This document shows positions 1 through 11,850 of a stretch of 64,000 nucleotides of DNA, in pieces (the first letter of the stretch is position 1; the number at the start of each line of letters is the position of its first letter). The notes under the pieces are model-generated. The model had not been told where the DNA came from, did no database searches, and saw nothing but the letters and a program-made list of their open reading frames with translations. Source of the DNA: CAVSJO01 sp963728445 (GTDB taxonomy: Bacteria > Gemmatimonadota > Gemmatimonadetes > Longimicrobiales > RSA9); assembly GCA_963728445.1 (NCBI GenBank), contig CAVSJO010000004.1, positions 564,116-628,115 of the forward strand, read 5' to 3'. A program made the translations under genes and the position numbers.

Positions 1-615
1 CGCGCCGAAGCAGAGCGCGAGCTCCTCCTGCGTCTTCTTCGTGACCGCGTACACGCTGGTGTGCTGCAACGGCTTGGACTCGGACGTCAGGACCGGCTCG
101 ACCGCGCTCCCGCATTCGGGACAGCGAGCGCTCCAGTCCGCGGCGGCGAGCCGCTTCTCCTCCCGGGGCGCCGGCGCCACGACGCCGTGGCTTTCGCACC
201 GGTAGGCGCCTTCGCCGTAGATGCTCATCGAGCTGGCCACCACGAATCGCCGGAATCGCTCCGGCTCCTTCGCCATGGCCTCCATCAGAACGCCCTGGCC
301 GTCGACGTTCACGCTCGTGTAGTAGTGCGGCTGGTACATCGACTGGCCGACGCCCACGGCCGCCGCCAGGTGGGCGACGGCGTCCACACCGTCCAGCGCC
401 TTCCGAACGTCCCCCGGCTCCCTCACGTCCCCGCGCACGAACTCCACGGCGCCGCTCGCCACATGAACGGCGATGTTCTCCGGCTCCTCCGCCCCCTCAC
501 CGTGGACCTGCGGGTCCAGGTTGTCCAGGACGATCACTTCATGACCGCGATCCACCAGTCGGTCCACCACGTGGGACCCGATGAATCCTGCTCCGCCCGT
601 TACGAGTACTCGCAT
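1..615 (-). CDS. NAD-dependent SDR epimerase/dehydratase, C-terminus cut by window edge
   Basis: Extended short-chain dehydrogenase of the nucleotide-sugar epimerase type; 205 N-terminal residues are present and the rest lies beyond position 1. A Rossmann GGAGFIG motif is at residues 7-13, followed by the DN pair after the second strand, HLAA near 82-85, and the catalytic Y189xxxK193. An unusual insert carries CPECG (C165, C168, with C140 nearby) between the SSMSIYG strand and the YxxxK helix. As recalled, some dTDP-L-rhamnose 4-epimerase-like SDRs carry a comparable cysteine insert, so a 6-deoxyhexose or other NDP-sugar 4-epimerase is plausible, but the substrate cannot be read from the sequence. 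The ATG at 613-615 has a GAGGGGAG ribosome-binding site. It follows the UDP-glucuronate decarboxylase gene on the same strand. Confidence 0.85.
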   Translation of the reverse strand, partial: MRVLVTGGAGFIGSHVVDRLVDRGHEVIVLDNLDPQVHGEGAEEPENIAVHVASGAVEFVRGDVREPGDVRKALDGVDAVAHLAAAVGVGQSMYQPHYYTSVNVDGQGVLMEAMAKEPERFRRFVVASSMSIYGEGAYRCESHGVVAPAPREEKRLAAADWSARCPECGSAVEPVLTSESKPLQHTSVYAVTKKTQEELALCFGA

Positions 616-700
616 GCTCCCCTCTGATCCGTGTCCGGAACGATCCACATCGACACGGGTCGGGGGCGCAAGCCATGTACCACCGGAACCCTCCGCCGGC

Positions 701-1660
701 TCAGAGAGCGCGGGCCGTTGCGTCCCGGTCTTCGACGAGGGTGCGAAAGTACGGGATCGTGCGCTGAAGTCCTTCCCGCAGCGAGACCTGCGGGTCCCAG
801 CCGAGGATGGAGCGGGCGCGCTCGATGTTCGGGCGGCGAACCTTGGGGTCGTCCGTCGGGAGCGGACGATGCACGATCGTCGAGTCGCTTCCGGTCAGCT
901 CGATGACCTGCTCGGCCAGCTCCCGGATCGTGAATTCCACCGGATTGCCCACATTGACGGGGTCGTGCTCGTCGGACATGAACAGGCGGTAGATGCCGTC
1001 CACCTCGTCGCTGACGTAGCAGAACGACCGCGTCTGTGAACCGTCGCCGTACACGGTGATGGGCTCTCCGCGCAGCGCCTGGACCACGAAGTTGGACACG
1101 ACGCGCCCGTCCCCGGGCCGCATGCGCGGTCCATACGTGTTGAAGATCCGGACGATGCGCGAGTCCACGCCGTGGTAGCGGTGGTACGCCATCGTCATCG
1201 CCTCGGCAAAGCGCTTGGCCTCGTCGTACACACCCCGCGGACCGATCGGGTTGACGTGGCCCCAGTACGACTCCGGCTGCGGGTGGACCGCGGGGTCGCC
1301 GTAGACCTCGGACGTCGATGCGAGCAGGAACCGCGCTCCCTTCGCCTTGGCGAGCCCGAGCGTGTTGTGCGTGCCGAGGCTGCCCACCTTCAGCGTCTGG
1401 ATCGGCAGCTCGAGGTAGTCGATCGGGCTTGCCGGGCTGGCGAAATGGAGCACACCATGCAGTTCACCGGACACGTCGATGTACGTCGATACGTCGTGCC
1501 GGACCAGGGAGAAGCGCGCCTCGGCTTCGAGATGAGCGAGGTTCTCCCGGCTGCCCGTGATGAAATTGTCCATCCCCACGACTTCGTGCCCCTCGGCGAG
1601 GAAGCGGTCGCAGAGATGACTTCCCAGGAATCCGGCAGCGCCGGTGATCAGGATTCGCAT
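701..1660 (-). CDS. UDP-glucuronate decarboxylase (UDP-xylose synthase type SDR)
   Basis: 319 aa. Predicted to convert UDP-glucuronate to UDP-xylose with bound NAD+, supplying a pentose for surface polysaccharide. The Rossmann motif GAAGFLG is at residues 7-13. The UXS-like signatures HFASPASP (72-79), STSEVYGDP (115-123) and NPIGPRGVYDEAKR (137-150, with Y145xxxK149) follow, and R-S-F-C-Y occurs in the C-terminal half as in UXS/ArnA-type decarboxylases. Length matches soluble bacterial UXS; there is no membrane segment. The reading frame is open further upstream, but MRILITGAAG at 1660 is the family start. A -10-like TACCCT ends six nucleotides before this ATG, suggesting a leaderless transcript divergent from the rfbB-like gene. 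Confidence 0.9.
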   Translation of the reverse strand: MRILITGAAGFLGSHLCDRFLAEGHEVVGMDNFITGSRENLAHLEAEARFSLVRHDVSTYIDVSGELHGVLHFASPASPIDYLELPIQTLKVGSLGTHNTLGLAKAKGARFLLASTSEVYGDPAVHPQPESYWGHVNPIGPRGVYDEAKRFAEAMTMAYHRYHGVDSRIVRIFNTYGPRMRPGDGRVVSNFVVQALRGEPITVYGDGSQTRSFCYVSDEVDGIYRLFMSDEHDPVNVGNPVEFTIRELAEQVIELTGSDSTIVHRPLPTDDPKVRRPNIERARSILGWDPQVSLREGLQRTIPYFRTLVEDRDATARAL

Positions 1661-1666
1661 GGCCGT

Positions 1667-1695
1667 AGGGTACGAGGGGACTCTCCCGTCCACAA
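1667..1695 (-). promoter_or_regulatory. Candidate leaderless promoter for the UDP-glucuronate decarboxylase gene
   Basis: On the minus strand, TTGTGG (1690-1695) is separated by exactly 17 nt from TACCCT (1667-1672), and the ATG begins six nucleotides later at 1660. That places the predicted transcription start on or next to the start codon. The 42-nt divergent gap must also hold any signal for the plus-strand gene starting at 1703. The match to consensus is moderate. Confidence 0.4.
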
Positions 1696-1702
1696 CCCGC
1701 GT

Positions 1703-2770
1703 TTGGGCGACGAGCGGGCCGGACCCGCGGCGGCGCCGATCCTCGTCACCGGCGGCGCCGGCTTCATCGGCTCGGCCCTCGTCCGCCGGCTGATCGAGGA
1801 AAGGATCCCCGTCGTGAGCCTGGATCGGCTCACCTACGCCGCGCACCCGGACTCGCTCGGGGACGTCCTCGCGTCGCCCCTGCACACCCTCCTGCGGACG
1901 GACGTGTGCGACCGGCGCGCGGTCCGCGCCGCCCTCGACCGGCACCGGCCCACGGCCGTGGTGCACCTGGCCGCCGAGTCCCACGTCGATCGCTCCATCG
2001 ACGAGCCCGCGGACTTCGTCCGCACGAATCTCGTCGGCACCTTCACGCTCCTCGAGGAGACGTTCGACCACTGGTCCGGTCTGGCCCCGCAGGCGCGGGA
2101 CCGATTCCGCTTCGTGCACGTCTCCACGGACGAGGTGTTCGGGTCCGCAACGGAGGGCGAGCGCTTCCGGGAGACGTCACCGTACGATCCGAGCTCGCCG
2201 TACTCCGCGAGCAAGGCGGGCGCCGACCATCTGGCCCGGGCGTGGCACCGGACCTACGGCCTGCCCGTCCTGGTGACCGGCGCGACGAACAACTATGGCC
2301 CGCGCCAGTTTCCCGAGAAGCTGATCCCCCGCATGATCGTGGCCGCCCTCGAGGGCGACGAGCTCCCGGTCTACGGCGACGGCCGCAACGTCCGCGACTG
2401 GCTCCACGTCGACGATCACGTCGACGGCCTGCTGGCGGCGCTGCATAGCGGCGAACCGGGCGAGAGGTACCTGTTCGGGGGCGAGTGCGAACGGGCGAAC
2501 GTGGACGTCGTCGAGGCGATCTGTGACCTCGTGGACGAAATGGCGCCGTCTCTCGGCCGTCCGCGCCGCGAGCTCATCCGCTTCGTCGCCGACCGGCCGG
2601 GGCACGACAGGCGATACGCGGTGGACCCGTCCCGTGCCCACAGCGCGCTGGGCTGGCGAGCCGGCCGCGCCTTCGAGGACGGCCTTCGCTCCACCGTTCG
2701 CTGGTACCTCGACAACCGGCCGTGGTGGGAGAGCATCCGCTCCGGCGAGTACCGGAGCCGCTGGCCCTAG
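1703..2770 (+). CDS. rfbB: dTDP-glucose 4,6-dehydratase
   Basis: 355 aa from the proposed TTG start. The enzyme oxidises C4 and dehydrates dTDP-D-glucose to dTDP-4-keto-6-deoxyglucose, the entry to dTDP-rhamnose and amino-deoxysugars. Diagnostic motifs are GGAGFIGS, LAAESHVDRSI, the catalytic STDEVFG (Thr-Asp-Glu), YSASKAGAD (YxxxK), NNYGPRQFPEKLIP and RNVRDWLHVDDH. The frame is open far upstream as antisense of the neighbouring gene; TTG at 1703 is the nearest in-frame start before the Rossmann strand, with no clear ribosome-binding site, so the start is uncertain. Its last four bases overlap the stop of the convergent aminotransferase gene. No rfbA, rfbC or rfbD is in the window. Confidence 0.92.
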   Translation: MGDERAGPAAAPILVTGGAGFIGSALVRRLIEERIPVVSLDRLTYAAHPDSLGDVLASPLHTLLRTDVCDRRAVRAALDRHRPTAVVHLAAESHVDRSIDEPADFVRTNLVGTFTLLEETFDHWSGLAPQARDRFRFVHVSTDEVFGSATEGERFRETSPYDPSSPYSASKAGADHLARAWHRTYGLPVLVTGATNNYGPRQFPEKLIPRMIVAALEGDELPVYGDGRNVRDWLHVDDHVDGLLAALHSGEPGERYLFGGECERANVDVVEAICDLVDEMAPSLGRPRRELIRFVADRPGHDRRYAVDPSRAHSALGWRAGRAFEDGLRSTVRWYLDNRPWWESIRSGEYRSRWP

Positions 2771-3894
2771 CCGGCGGGAGCGAAGGCTCCCCGGACTGCC
2801 GCGACCACCTCCTCCTGCTGCTGCTCCGTCAGCTCCGGGTAGATCGGCAGGCTGATGACCTCCTCGCACGCGGCCTCCGTCACCGGCAGGTCGCCCCGGT
2901 CGTAGCCGAGTTCCCGGAAGCACTCCTGCATGTGGAGCCCCAGGGGATAGTAGACCGCGTTGCCGATGCCGGCCTCGTCCAGATGCTTCTTCAGGGCGTC
3001 GCGACCCTCGACCCGCACGGTGTATACATTGAACGCGTGCTCGTTCTCGTCGAGGGTCCGCGGCGTCTTCACGTCCAGCCCGGCGTGCCGGAAGAGGTGC
3101 TCGTACCGCTCCGCGTTGGCGCGCCGGGCCTCGAGCCAGCCGGGAACGCGAGGCAGTTTGGTCCGCAGCACCGCCGCCTGGATCGCGTCGAGGCGGGAGT
3201 TCGTGCCGACGCGCTCGTGGTAGTACGTGCGGTGTCCGCCGTGGACGCGGAGCTGACGGAGCCGGTCGGCGAGCTCGTCGTCGTCGGTGACGACCATGCC
3301 CCCGTCTCCGTAGGCGCCGAGGATCTTCGCGGGGAAGAATGAGTGACAGCCGACGTCGCCCACGCTACCGGCCTGGCGCCATTCCCCGTCGACGCGTTGT
3401 CGGGCTCCGAAGGCCTGCGCTGCGTCCTCGATGAGCTTCAGGCCGTACTCCGAGGCGAGGGCACGGAGAGGGTCCAGCTGCGCCATCTGGCCGTACAGGT
3501 GAACCGGGATGATCGCCCGTGTGCGGGGCGTGATCAGAGACCGCACCGTCTCGGCCGTGATCGTGTACGTCACCGGATCGATGTCCGCGAAGACCGGCCG
3601 CAGCCCGGCGTTCCACACGGCCCCCGCCGTGGCGAAGAACGTGAACGACGGCACGATCACTTCCGAGCCCGTCTCGAAGGCGAAGGCGCGAAGCGGCAGG
3701 AGCAGCGCGTCCGTTCCGCTCGCACAGCCGATCGCGTGCTTCGTCCCCACGTAGGCCGCCGCCTCCTCCTCGAAGGACTGAACCGTCGGGCCGAGGACGA
3801 AGTACTGCGACTCTATCACCTCCTGGACGGCCCTATCGAGCTCGTCCTTCATCGACCGGTACTGCGCCTTGAGGTCCACCAGCGGCACGGACAC
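2767..3894 (-). CDS. DegT/DnrJ/EryC1/StrS family sugar aminotransferase
   Basis: 375 aa, GTG start. PLP-dependent aminotransferase expected to aminate a keto-sugar nucleotide, for example a 3- or 4-keto-6-deoxyhexose made from the product of the adjacent dTDP-glucose dehydratase. Visible family features are the N-terminal VPLVDLKAQY, GTDALLL (about 60-66), EDAAQAFGA (D157 contacts the pyridine nitrogen) and HSFFPAKILGAYGDGG with the Schiff-base lysine K190. The C-terminal VYYPLGLHMQE and LPIYPELT blocks are typical. Length is normal. It lies downstream of rel on the same strand but is separated by a hairpin, so it may have its own promoter. Sugar specificity cannot be assigned. Confidence 0.9.
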   Translation of the reverse strand: MSVPLVDLKAQYRSMKDELDRAVQEVIESQYFVLGPTVQSFEEEAAAYVGTKHAIGCASGTDALLLPLRAFAFETGSEVIVPSFTFFATAGAVWNAGLRPVFADIDPVTYTITAETVRSLITPRTRAIIPVHLYGQMAQLDPLRALASEYGLKLIEDAAQAFGARQRVDGEWRQAGSVGDVGCHSFFPAKILGAYGDGGMVVTDDDELADRLRQLRVHGGHRTYYHERVGTNSRLDAIQAAVLRTKLPRVPGWLEARRANAERYEHLFRHAGLDVKTPRTLDENEHAFNVYTVRVEGRDALKKHLDEAGIGNAVYYPLGLHMQECFRELGYDRGDLPVTEAACEEVISLPIYPELTEQQQEEVVAAVRGAFAPAG

Positions 3895-3926
3895 GCCCCG
3901 ATCCTCGCTCTCTTGGTTGGGAAAGT

Positions 3927-3945
3927 CGCCGCCGATCGGGCGGCG
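3927..3945 (-). terminator. Hairpin directly after rel
   Basis: Seven-base-pair GC stem CGCCGCC/GGCGGCG with a five-base loop, beginning right after the rel stop codon on the minus strand and followed by ACTTTCCC. There is no long U tract, as is common in GC-rich genomes, so it is a probable but weak terminator between rel and the aminotransferase gene. Confidence 0.45.
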
Positions 3946-6168
3946 TCACGCCTCTAGATCCGCCTCTGCGAAGTGCTCCCGCCTCACCACCGACGCGACG
4001 CCCTTCACGCGCCGGATCGCCCGCATCACCTTCTTCAGGTGCACGAGATCCGGCACCTCCACCACGAACGCCCCTACCATCCCGCCTTCGCGGGACTTGA
4101 TGTCCGCCTGCCCGATGTTCGTGCCCGTGTCCGTGATGGCGCTCGCGATGTCGGACAGCAGGCCGCGCCGATCGTTGCCTTCGACCACGAGGCGCACGAA
4201 GAAACGGTCCCCGCTCTCCGCCTTCCACTCGATCTCGATGCGCCGCTCGGGATGGTTCGAAAGGTTGAGAACGTTGGGGCAGTCCACCCGATGGATCGAG
4301 ATTCCGCGGCCCCGGGTGATGTAGCCGATGACGTCGTCGCCGGGCACCGGCTGGCAGCACTGGGAGTAGCGCACCATCAGGTTCTCCAGCCCCTGGATGC
4401 GGACCCCTTTCCCCGTTCCGCGCACGCGGTCCACGAGCCGCTCGAACGCGGACGGCGGTCGCGGCGGCGGCGCTTCCTCCTGTTCGGGGAAGAGCGTCTT
4501 CAGCACGGAATACGGACCCGTGTCCCCACGCCCGAGGGCCGCGTACAGGTGCTCGATCGTCGGCAGACTCAGCGATCGTGCGGTCTCCAGCAGCGCGTCG
4601 TCGTCCGGCCGGCCCTTGCGCGCCTTCTTGAGCTCCCGCTCCAGGAGCTCGCGGCCGAGGACCACCGACGAGTCGAACTCCTCCTGCTTGATCCACTGCC
4701 GGATCTTCTGCCGCGCACGGGCGGTCTTCACGAACGCCAGCCAGTCCCTGGACGGGCGCTGTCTCGGATCCGTCACCACCTCGACGGTGTCGCCGTTCTT
4801 CAGCTCCCGAGCGAGCGGAGCGATCCGCCCGTTCACCTTCGCGCCCGAGCAGTGCAGCCCCACCTCCGTATGCACCGCGAACGCGAAGTCGATCGGGGTG
4901 GCGCCCTTCGGGAGCTGCTTGACGTCCCCCTTCGGGGTGAAGACGAAGATCTCGTCCTGGAAGAGGTCGATCCGGAGGAACTCCATGAATTCCTCCGGCT
5001 CCCGCGTCTCCTGCTGCCACTCGAGGACCTGCCGAAACCAGGACAGCGTCTCGTCGACCTCGTTCGGCCGCCCTCCGTTGCCCTGCGCCGCCGCCGCGCT
5101 CTCCTTGTAGCGCCAGTGCGCGGCGATGCCGTATTCCGCGGTCCGGTGCATCTCGCGTGTGCGGATCTGGATCTCGTACAGCCGCCCTCCGGGTCCGAAC
5201 ACGGTCGTGTGCAGCGACCGGTACATGTTCGACTTCGGGGTGGCGATGTAATCGTGGAAGCGCTCCTGGAGCGGCGTCCAGCGGTTGTGGATCACGCCGA
5301 GCGCGTGGTAGCAGTTCGAGATCGAGTCCGTAACGACGCGGATCGCCATGAGGTCGTAGATCTCCTCGTAGGGCTTCCCGCGCTTCGACATCTTCCTGTG
5401 GATCGACCAGAGGTGCTTCGGCCGCCCGTACACGTCGCACGGGATGCCCGCCTTCTTGAGCTCGTCCTCCAGCGGGTCCCGGAGCGCCTCGATCTGCCCT
5501 TCCCGCTCCTTCCTTCGGTCGGCGATCTTCCGCGCCAGCTTCCGGTACTCCTCCGGCTCCAGGTGCTTGAAGGAGAGGTCCTCCAGCTCCCACTTGATCT
5601 GCGCCATCCCGAGACGGTGCGCCAGCGGGGCATAGATCTCCCGCGTCTCCTGCGCGATCCGGCGGCGCTTGTCCGGGCGCAGGTGATCCAGCGTCCGCAT
5701 GTTGTGGAGCCGATCGGCCAGCTTGATGACGATCACCCGGGCGTCCGTCGCCATGGAAAGCAGCAGCTTGCGGTAGTTCTCCACCTGCTGCTCCGTCGAC
5801 GAACGGAACTGCACCTTCGCGATCTTGGTCAGCCCGTCGACGATGCGGGCGACCTCGTCGCCGAACTCGCGCCGGATTTCGTCCAGCGAGATGTCCGTGT
5901 CCTCCACGACGTCGTGGACCAGCCCGGCGGCGATGGAGTGGGTGTCGAGGTGCAGGTCGGCGAGGATCTTGGCCACCTCGATGCAGTGACCGATGTAGTC
6001 CTCCCCCGAGGCGCGCTTCTGCCCGCTGTGGGCGTCACGGCTGTACGCGAAGGCCCGGCCAATGAGCGGCACGTCCAGGCGGTCGACATAGGGCGCAACC
6101 GCCTCCCGCAGCCGGGGCGGCAGCGCCTCCAGCGCGTCGGTGTTCCTCTCGATGACGGTCGCGTCCAT
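3946..6168 (-). CDS. rel: Bifunctional (p)ppGpp synthetase/hydrolase, Rel/SpoT family
   Basis: 740 aa, the length of long Rel/SpoT enzymes. The N-terminal HD hydrolase domain (about 35-190) retains H61, H85-D86 and the E89-D90 pair, so hydrolase activity is expected. The synthetase domain (about 225-380) has GRPKHLWSIHRKM, YDLMAIRVV and the YRSLHTTVFGPGG loop. The TGS domain starts near FVFTPKGDVKQLPKGATP. The C-terminal part has the CCQPVPGDD-type zinc-finger motif and an ACT/RRM domain. The motif normally read RXKD in bifunctional enzymes is RFHD here (ERFHDYIATPK), a lysine-to-histidine change. MDATVIERN at 6168 was chosen because a promoter-like element lies just upstream. Confidence 0.95.
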   Translation of the reverse strand: MDATVIERNTDALEALPPRLREAVAPYVDRLDVPLIGRAFAYSRDAHSGQKRASGEDYIGHCIEVAKILADLHLDTHSIAAGLVHDVVEDTDISLDEIRREFGDEVARIVDGLTKIAKVQFRSSTEQQVENYRKLLLSMATDARVIVIKLADRLHNMRTLDHLRPDKRRRIAQETREIYAPLAHRLGMAQIKWELEDLSFKHLEPEEYRKLARKIADRRKEREGQIEALRDPLEDELKKAGIPCDVYGRPKHLWSIHRKMSKRGKPYEEIYDLMAIRVVTDSISNCYHALGVIHNRWTPLQERFHDYIATPKSNMYRSLHTTVFGPGGRLYEIQIRTREMHRTAEYGIAAHWRYKESAAAAQGNGGRPNEVDETLSWFRQVLEWQQETREPEEFMEFLRIDLFQDEIFVFTPKGDVKQLPKGATPIDFAFAVHTEVGLHCSGAKVNGRIAPLARELKNGDTVEVVTDPRQRPSRDWLAFVKTARARQKIRQWIKQEEFDSSVVLGRELLERELKKARKGRPDDDALLETARSLSLPTIEHLYAALGRGDTGPYSVLKTLFPEQEEAPPPRPPSAFERLVDRVRGTGKGVRIQGLENLMVRYSQCCQPVPGDDVIGYITRGRGISIHRVDCPNVLNLSNHPERRIEIEWKAESGDRFFVRLVVEGNDRRGLLSDIASAITDTGTNIGQADIKSREGGMVGAFVVEVPDLVHLKKVMRAIRRVKGVASVVRREHFAEADLEA

Positions 6169-6201
6169 GGCAATATCCGCTGAAGCGGTCGGGAACCTTG
6201 A

Positions 6202-6230
6202 AGATAACGGCGGAAAGCACCGGCATCCAA
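6202..6230 (-). promoter_or_regulatory. Candidate sigma70-type promoter of rel
   Basis: On the minus strand TTGGAT (6225-6230) and TTATCT (6202-6207) are separated by 17 nt. The start codon of rel is about 33 nt downstream, leaving a short leader. The 149-bp gap to radC shows no other clear element. Confidence 0.5.
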
Positions 6231-6317
6231 GCGCGCCCCCGACCCTGACCCCGCCCGGGAGCAGGCGCTCGCCTCTTCCGTACCGCGCTGCGGCGACGGG
6301 GATCCGCACGCGCACCT

Positions 6318-7007
6318 TCACGCGCCCAGCCACGCCCGCTCCGCGAAGCTGACGTAGCGCCCGTCTCCGACCACCACGTGGTCCACGACGGGAATGCCGA
6401 TCACGCGCCCGGCCGCGACCAGCTGGTCCGTGCACGCCCGGTCCTCGGCGGACGGGGTCGGATCCCCCGAGGGATGATTGTGGACCAGGATGATCGCCGC
6501 GGCCCGCTCGGCGATGGCGTGCCGGAAGACTTCCCGAGGATGGACGAGGGAGCCGTCCAGGACGCCCCGGGTGACGACGATCTCCCGCGTGACGGCGTGC
6601 TGCGTGTTGAGCAGCAGGATCCGGAACTCCTCCTGCGCCAGGTCCTGGAGCGTCGGTCCGCACTGATCGAAGACGTCCCTGGGTCCGCGGATCCGGGCCC
6701 GCTCGGCAGGACCTTCCCGCATCATCCGGCGGCCCAGCTCGAGGGCAGCCGCGATGCGCGCCGCGACCGCCGGGCCTACACCCCGGACAGCGGCGATCTC
6801 GGCCGCGGACCGGGACGCGAGGCAGCGGAGCGAGCCGTCGGCCGAGCTCAGCGCCTCACCGGCAACCTCCACCGCGGAGCGGCCGGCGCCGCCACTGCCT
6901 ACCAGGATCGCGAGCAGCTCCCGGGACGAGAGCGCCGCCGCCCCCATGGCTCGCATCCGCTCTCGCGGACGGTCACTGGCCGGCCATTCCCGTATCGCGC
7001 TGGACAT
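6318..7007 (-). CDS. radC: RadC-family JAB/MPN domain protein
   Basis: 229 aa, full length for RadC. The N-terminal third holds a helix-hairpin-helix region (VRGVGPAVAARI, about 74-85), typical of DNA-interacting folds. The C-terminal JAB/MPN domain has an intact zinc motif HNHPSGDPTPSAED, with H176, H178, S186 and D189 in the H-x-H-x7-S-x-x-D pattern. The biochemical role of RadC is unsettled; an early link to DNA repair in E. coli was withdrawn, so no reaction is assigned. It lies between secA and rel on the same strand with gaps of 75 and 149 bp. Confidence 0.92.
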   Translation of the reverse strand: MSSAIREWPASDRPRERMRAMGAAALSSRELLAILVGSGGAGRSAVEVAGEALSSADGSLRCLASRSAAEIAAVRGVGPAVAARIAAALELGRRMMREGPAERARIRGPRDVFDQCGPTLQDLAQEEFRILLLNTQHAVTREIVVTRGVLDGSLVHPREVFRHAIAERAAAIILVHNHPSGDPTPSAEDRACTDQLVAAGRVIGIPVVDHVVVGDGRYVSFAERAWLGA

Positions 7008-7082
7008 GCCCGAATCTCGCCGACCGGGCGGGACAGGACCATAGCGCCGAGGGCGCCCGCGCGCGCCTCGACTACGCGTCCG

Positions 7083-10391
<3,309 letters not shown>

Positions 10392-10422
10392 GTTCTATGA
10401 CGTTTCCGGAGATTCGGGATTT

Positions 10423-10451
10423 CGCCGCAGACGGTCTACTACCCTGCGGCG
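10423..10451 (-). terminator. Hairpin between nadD and secA
   Basis: CGCCGCAG and CTGCGGCG form an 8-bp stem around a 13-nt loop in the 76-bp gap downstream of nadD. No U tract follows. It could be a terminator or part of the secA leader; secM-like translational control is not visible. Confidence 0.35.
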
Positions 10452-10467
10452 GCGCACGATGGTCCGA

Positions 10468-11040
10468 TCAATCGCGATACAGACCCTCGCGCTCGATAAT
10501 GTCCCGCACCGCGTCCGGCACCCAGTAATGAATCGGCTCGCCCTCCCGGACGCGACGGCGGATCTCCGTGGACGAGAGGTCCACGCGCGTCACCGTCAGG
10601 AACCGGACGTCCTCGGGCGCCGCGGGATCGACGGCTTCGCCCTGCCTCGAGAGCACCACGACCGTCGCCAGCCGGCGGATCGCCTCGCCCTCCCGCCAGT
10701 CGTCGAAGATCCGCCACTGGTCGGCCCCGATGAGCAGATACAGCTCGTCCTCCGGGGCCGCCCCTCGCAGGGTGCGGAGCGTGTCCACCGTGTACGAAGG
10801 CGGCCGCCGATCCAGCTCGAGGGACGAGACGTCGAAGCGCACGTCGTCGCCCACCGCCGCCGTGAGCATCGCCCGGCGCACGTCTGCGCCGCTGGACGTC
10901 CGGTCCTGCTTGTGCGGGGCCACGGCTGCCGGCACGAAAAGGACGCGGTCCAGGCCGAGGCTCCGGAGCGCGTCCTGGGCCACGATGAGGTGGCCGATGT
11001 GGGGCGGATCGAACGTGCCGCCGAAGACTCCCGTCCTCAA
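10468..11040 (-). CDS. nadD: Nicotinate-nucleotide adenylyltransferase
   Basis: 190 aa. Transfers AMP from ATP to nicotinate mononucleotide in NAD synthesis. The nucleotidyltransferase core begins at once with GVFGGTFDPPHIGHL, containing the HxGH motif. LIGADQWRIFDDWRE matches the NadD substrate loop and SSTEIRRRV is the C-terminal ISSTxIR motif. The start is TTG at 11040, in a TTGA overlap with the stop of bamD, implying translational coupling. Length is typical. It is the last gene of the bamD-nadD pair. Confidence 0.94.
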   Translation of the reverse strand: MRTGVFGGTFDPPHIGHLIVAQDALRSLGLDRVLFVPAAVAPHKQDRTSSGADVRRAMLTAAVGDDVRFDVSSLELDRRPPSYTVDTLRTLRGAAPEDELYLLIGADQWRIFDDWREGEAIRRLATVVVLSRQGEAVDPAAPEDVRFLTVTRVDLSSTEIRRRVREGEPIHYWVPDAVRDIIEREGLYRD

Positions 11041-11819
11041 CGGCCGTTGGCCGGACCCCCGTCGGACACCGCCTTCGCGGCCGCGGAGTTCGGATAGCTC
11101 TGGAGGAGACGCTGCTTCGCCGCGTCCGCCTCTTCGGTCCAGCCGATCTTCTGGTACGCCTGGACCACCTTCAGGAGGGCCTCCGGCGCGACCTTCGTGT
11201 CGGGGAACTTCGTGACCACGTCCTGGAAGTAGATGATGGCGGAGTCGAAGGCCTTGCGCTTGAAGTAGTATTCGCCGCCCTCGAACAGCTTCTGCGCCAG
11301 CTTCGTCTGCATGTCCTCGACGATCGCCTTCGCCTTCGGCGCGTACTCGCTGTCCGGATAGTAGGCGACGAGGGACTGGCAGTGGTCGATGGCGGCCCGC
11401 GTGTACTCCTGATCCAGCTGCGGGTCCGGCGACAGTCGGAGGTAGGCCTGGCACGTTCGGAAGCGGGCGTCGTCCGCCCAGGGACCTGTCGGGTAGTCGT
11501 CGGCCAGCCGGGAGAACTCGTGGGCCGCAGTCACGTATTCGCCCTTCCCGAAGTACGACTGGGCGAGCATGTAGCGGGCCTCCTCCACGCGTCCGTGCGT
11601 CGGGAAGCGAAACGTGAACTGCTGGAACGCAGTGATTGCGTCGTCCCAGTCGTGGGACTGGTACTTCGACATCCCGCGCTCGAACAGCTGGTCCGCTCCG
11701 AGCGTTCCCAGGTTCGTTCCGTGGTGGTAGCACGCCGCCGACCCCGTGAGCAGGAGCAGGGCCGCCAGCAGGGCCGCGAGCCGGCCGCTCCGTTGAGCGG
11801 TTCGTCGTTCAGGAATCAT
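11037..11819 (-). CDS. bamD: Outer-membrane assembly lipoprotein BamD
   Basis: 260 aa. Component of the beta-barrel assembly machinery on the periplasmic face of the outer membrane. A signal peptide with a leucine-rich core ends in TGSAAC, giving a lipidated cysteine at residue 30. The mature part consists of tetratricopeptide-like helices with BamD-type segments, for example AFQQFTFRFPTHGRVEEARYM and AIDHCQSLVAYYPDSEYA. Length agrees with E. coli BamD (about 245 aa). Its stop overlaps the nadD start, and the TPR lipoprotein gene lies 31 bp upstream. It is the clearest indication that the host is diderm. Confidence 0.88.
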   Translation of the reverse strand: MIPERRTAQRSGRLAALLAALLLLTGSAACYHHGTNLGTLGADQLFERGMSKYQSHDWDDAITAFQQFTFRFPTHGRVEEARYMLAQSYFGKGEYVTAAHEFSRLADDYPTGPWADDARFRTCQAYLRLSPDPQLDQEYTRAAIDHCQSLVAYYPDSEYAPKAKAIVEDMQTKLAQKLFEGGEYYFKRKAFDSAIIYFQDVVTKFPDTKVAPEALLKVVQAYQKIGWTEEADAAKQRLLQSYPNSAAAKAVSDGGPANGR

Positions 11820-11850
11820 CGGTGGTGGTACACACGGACAGGAGCGAGGT

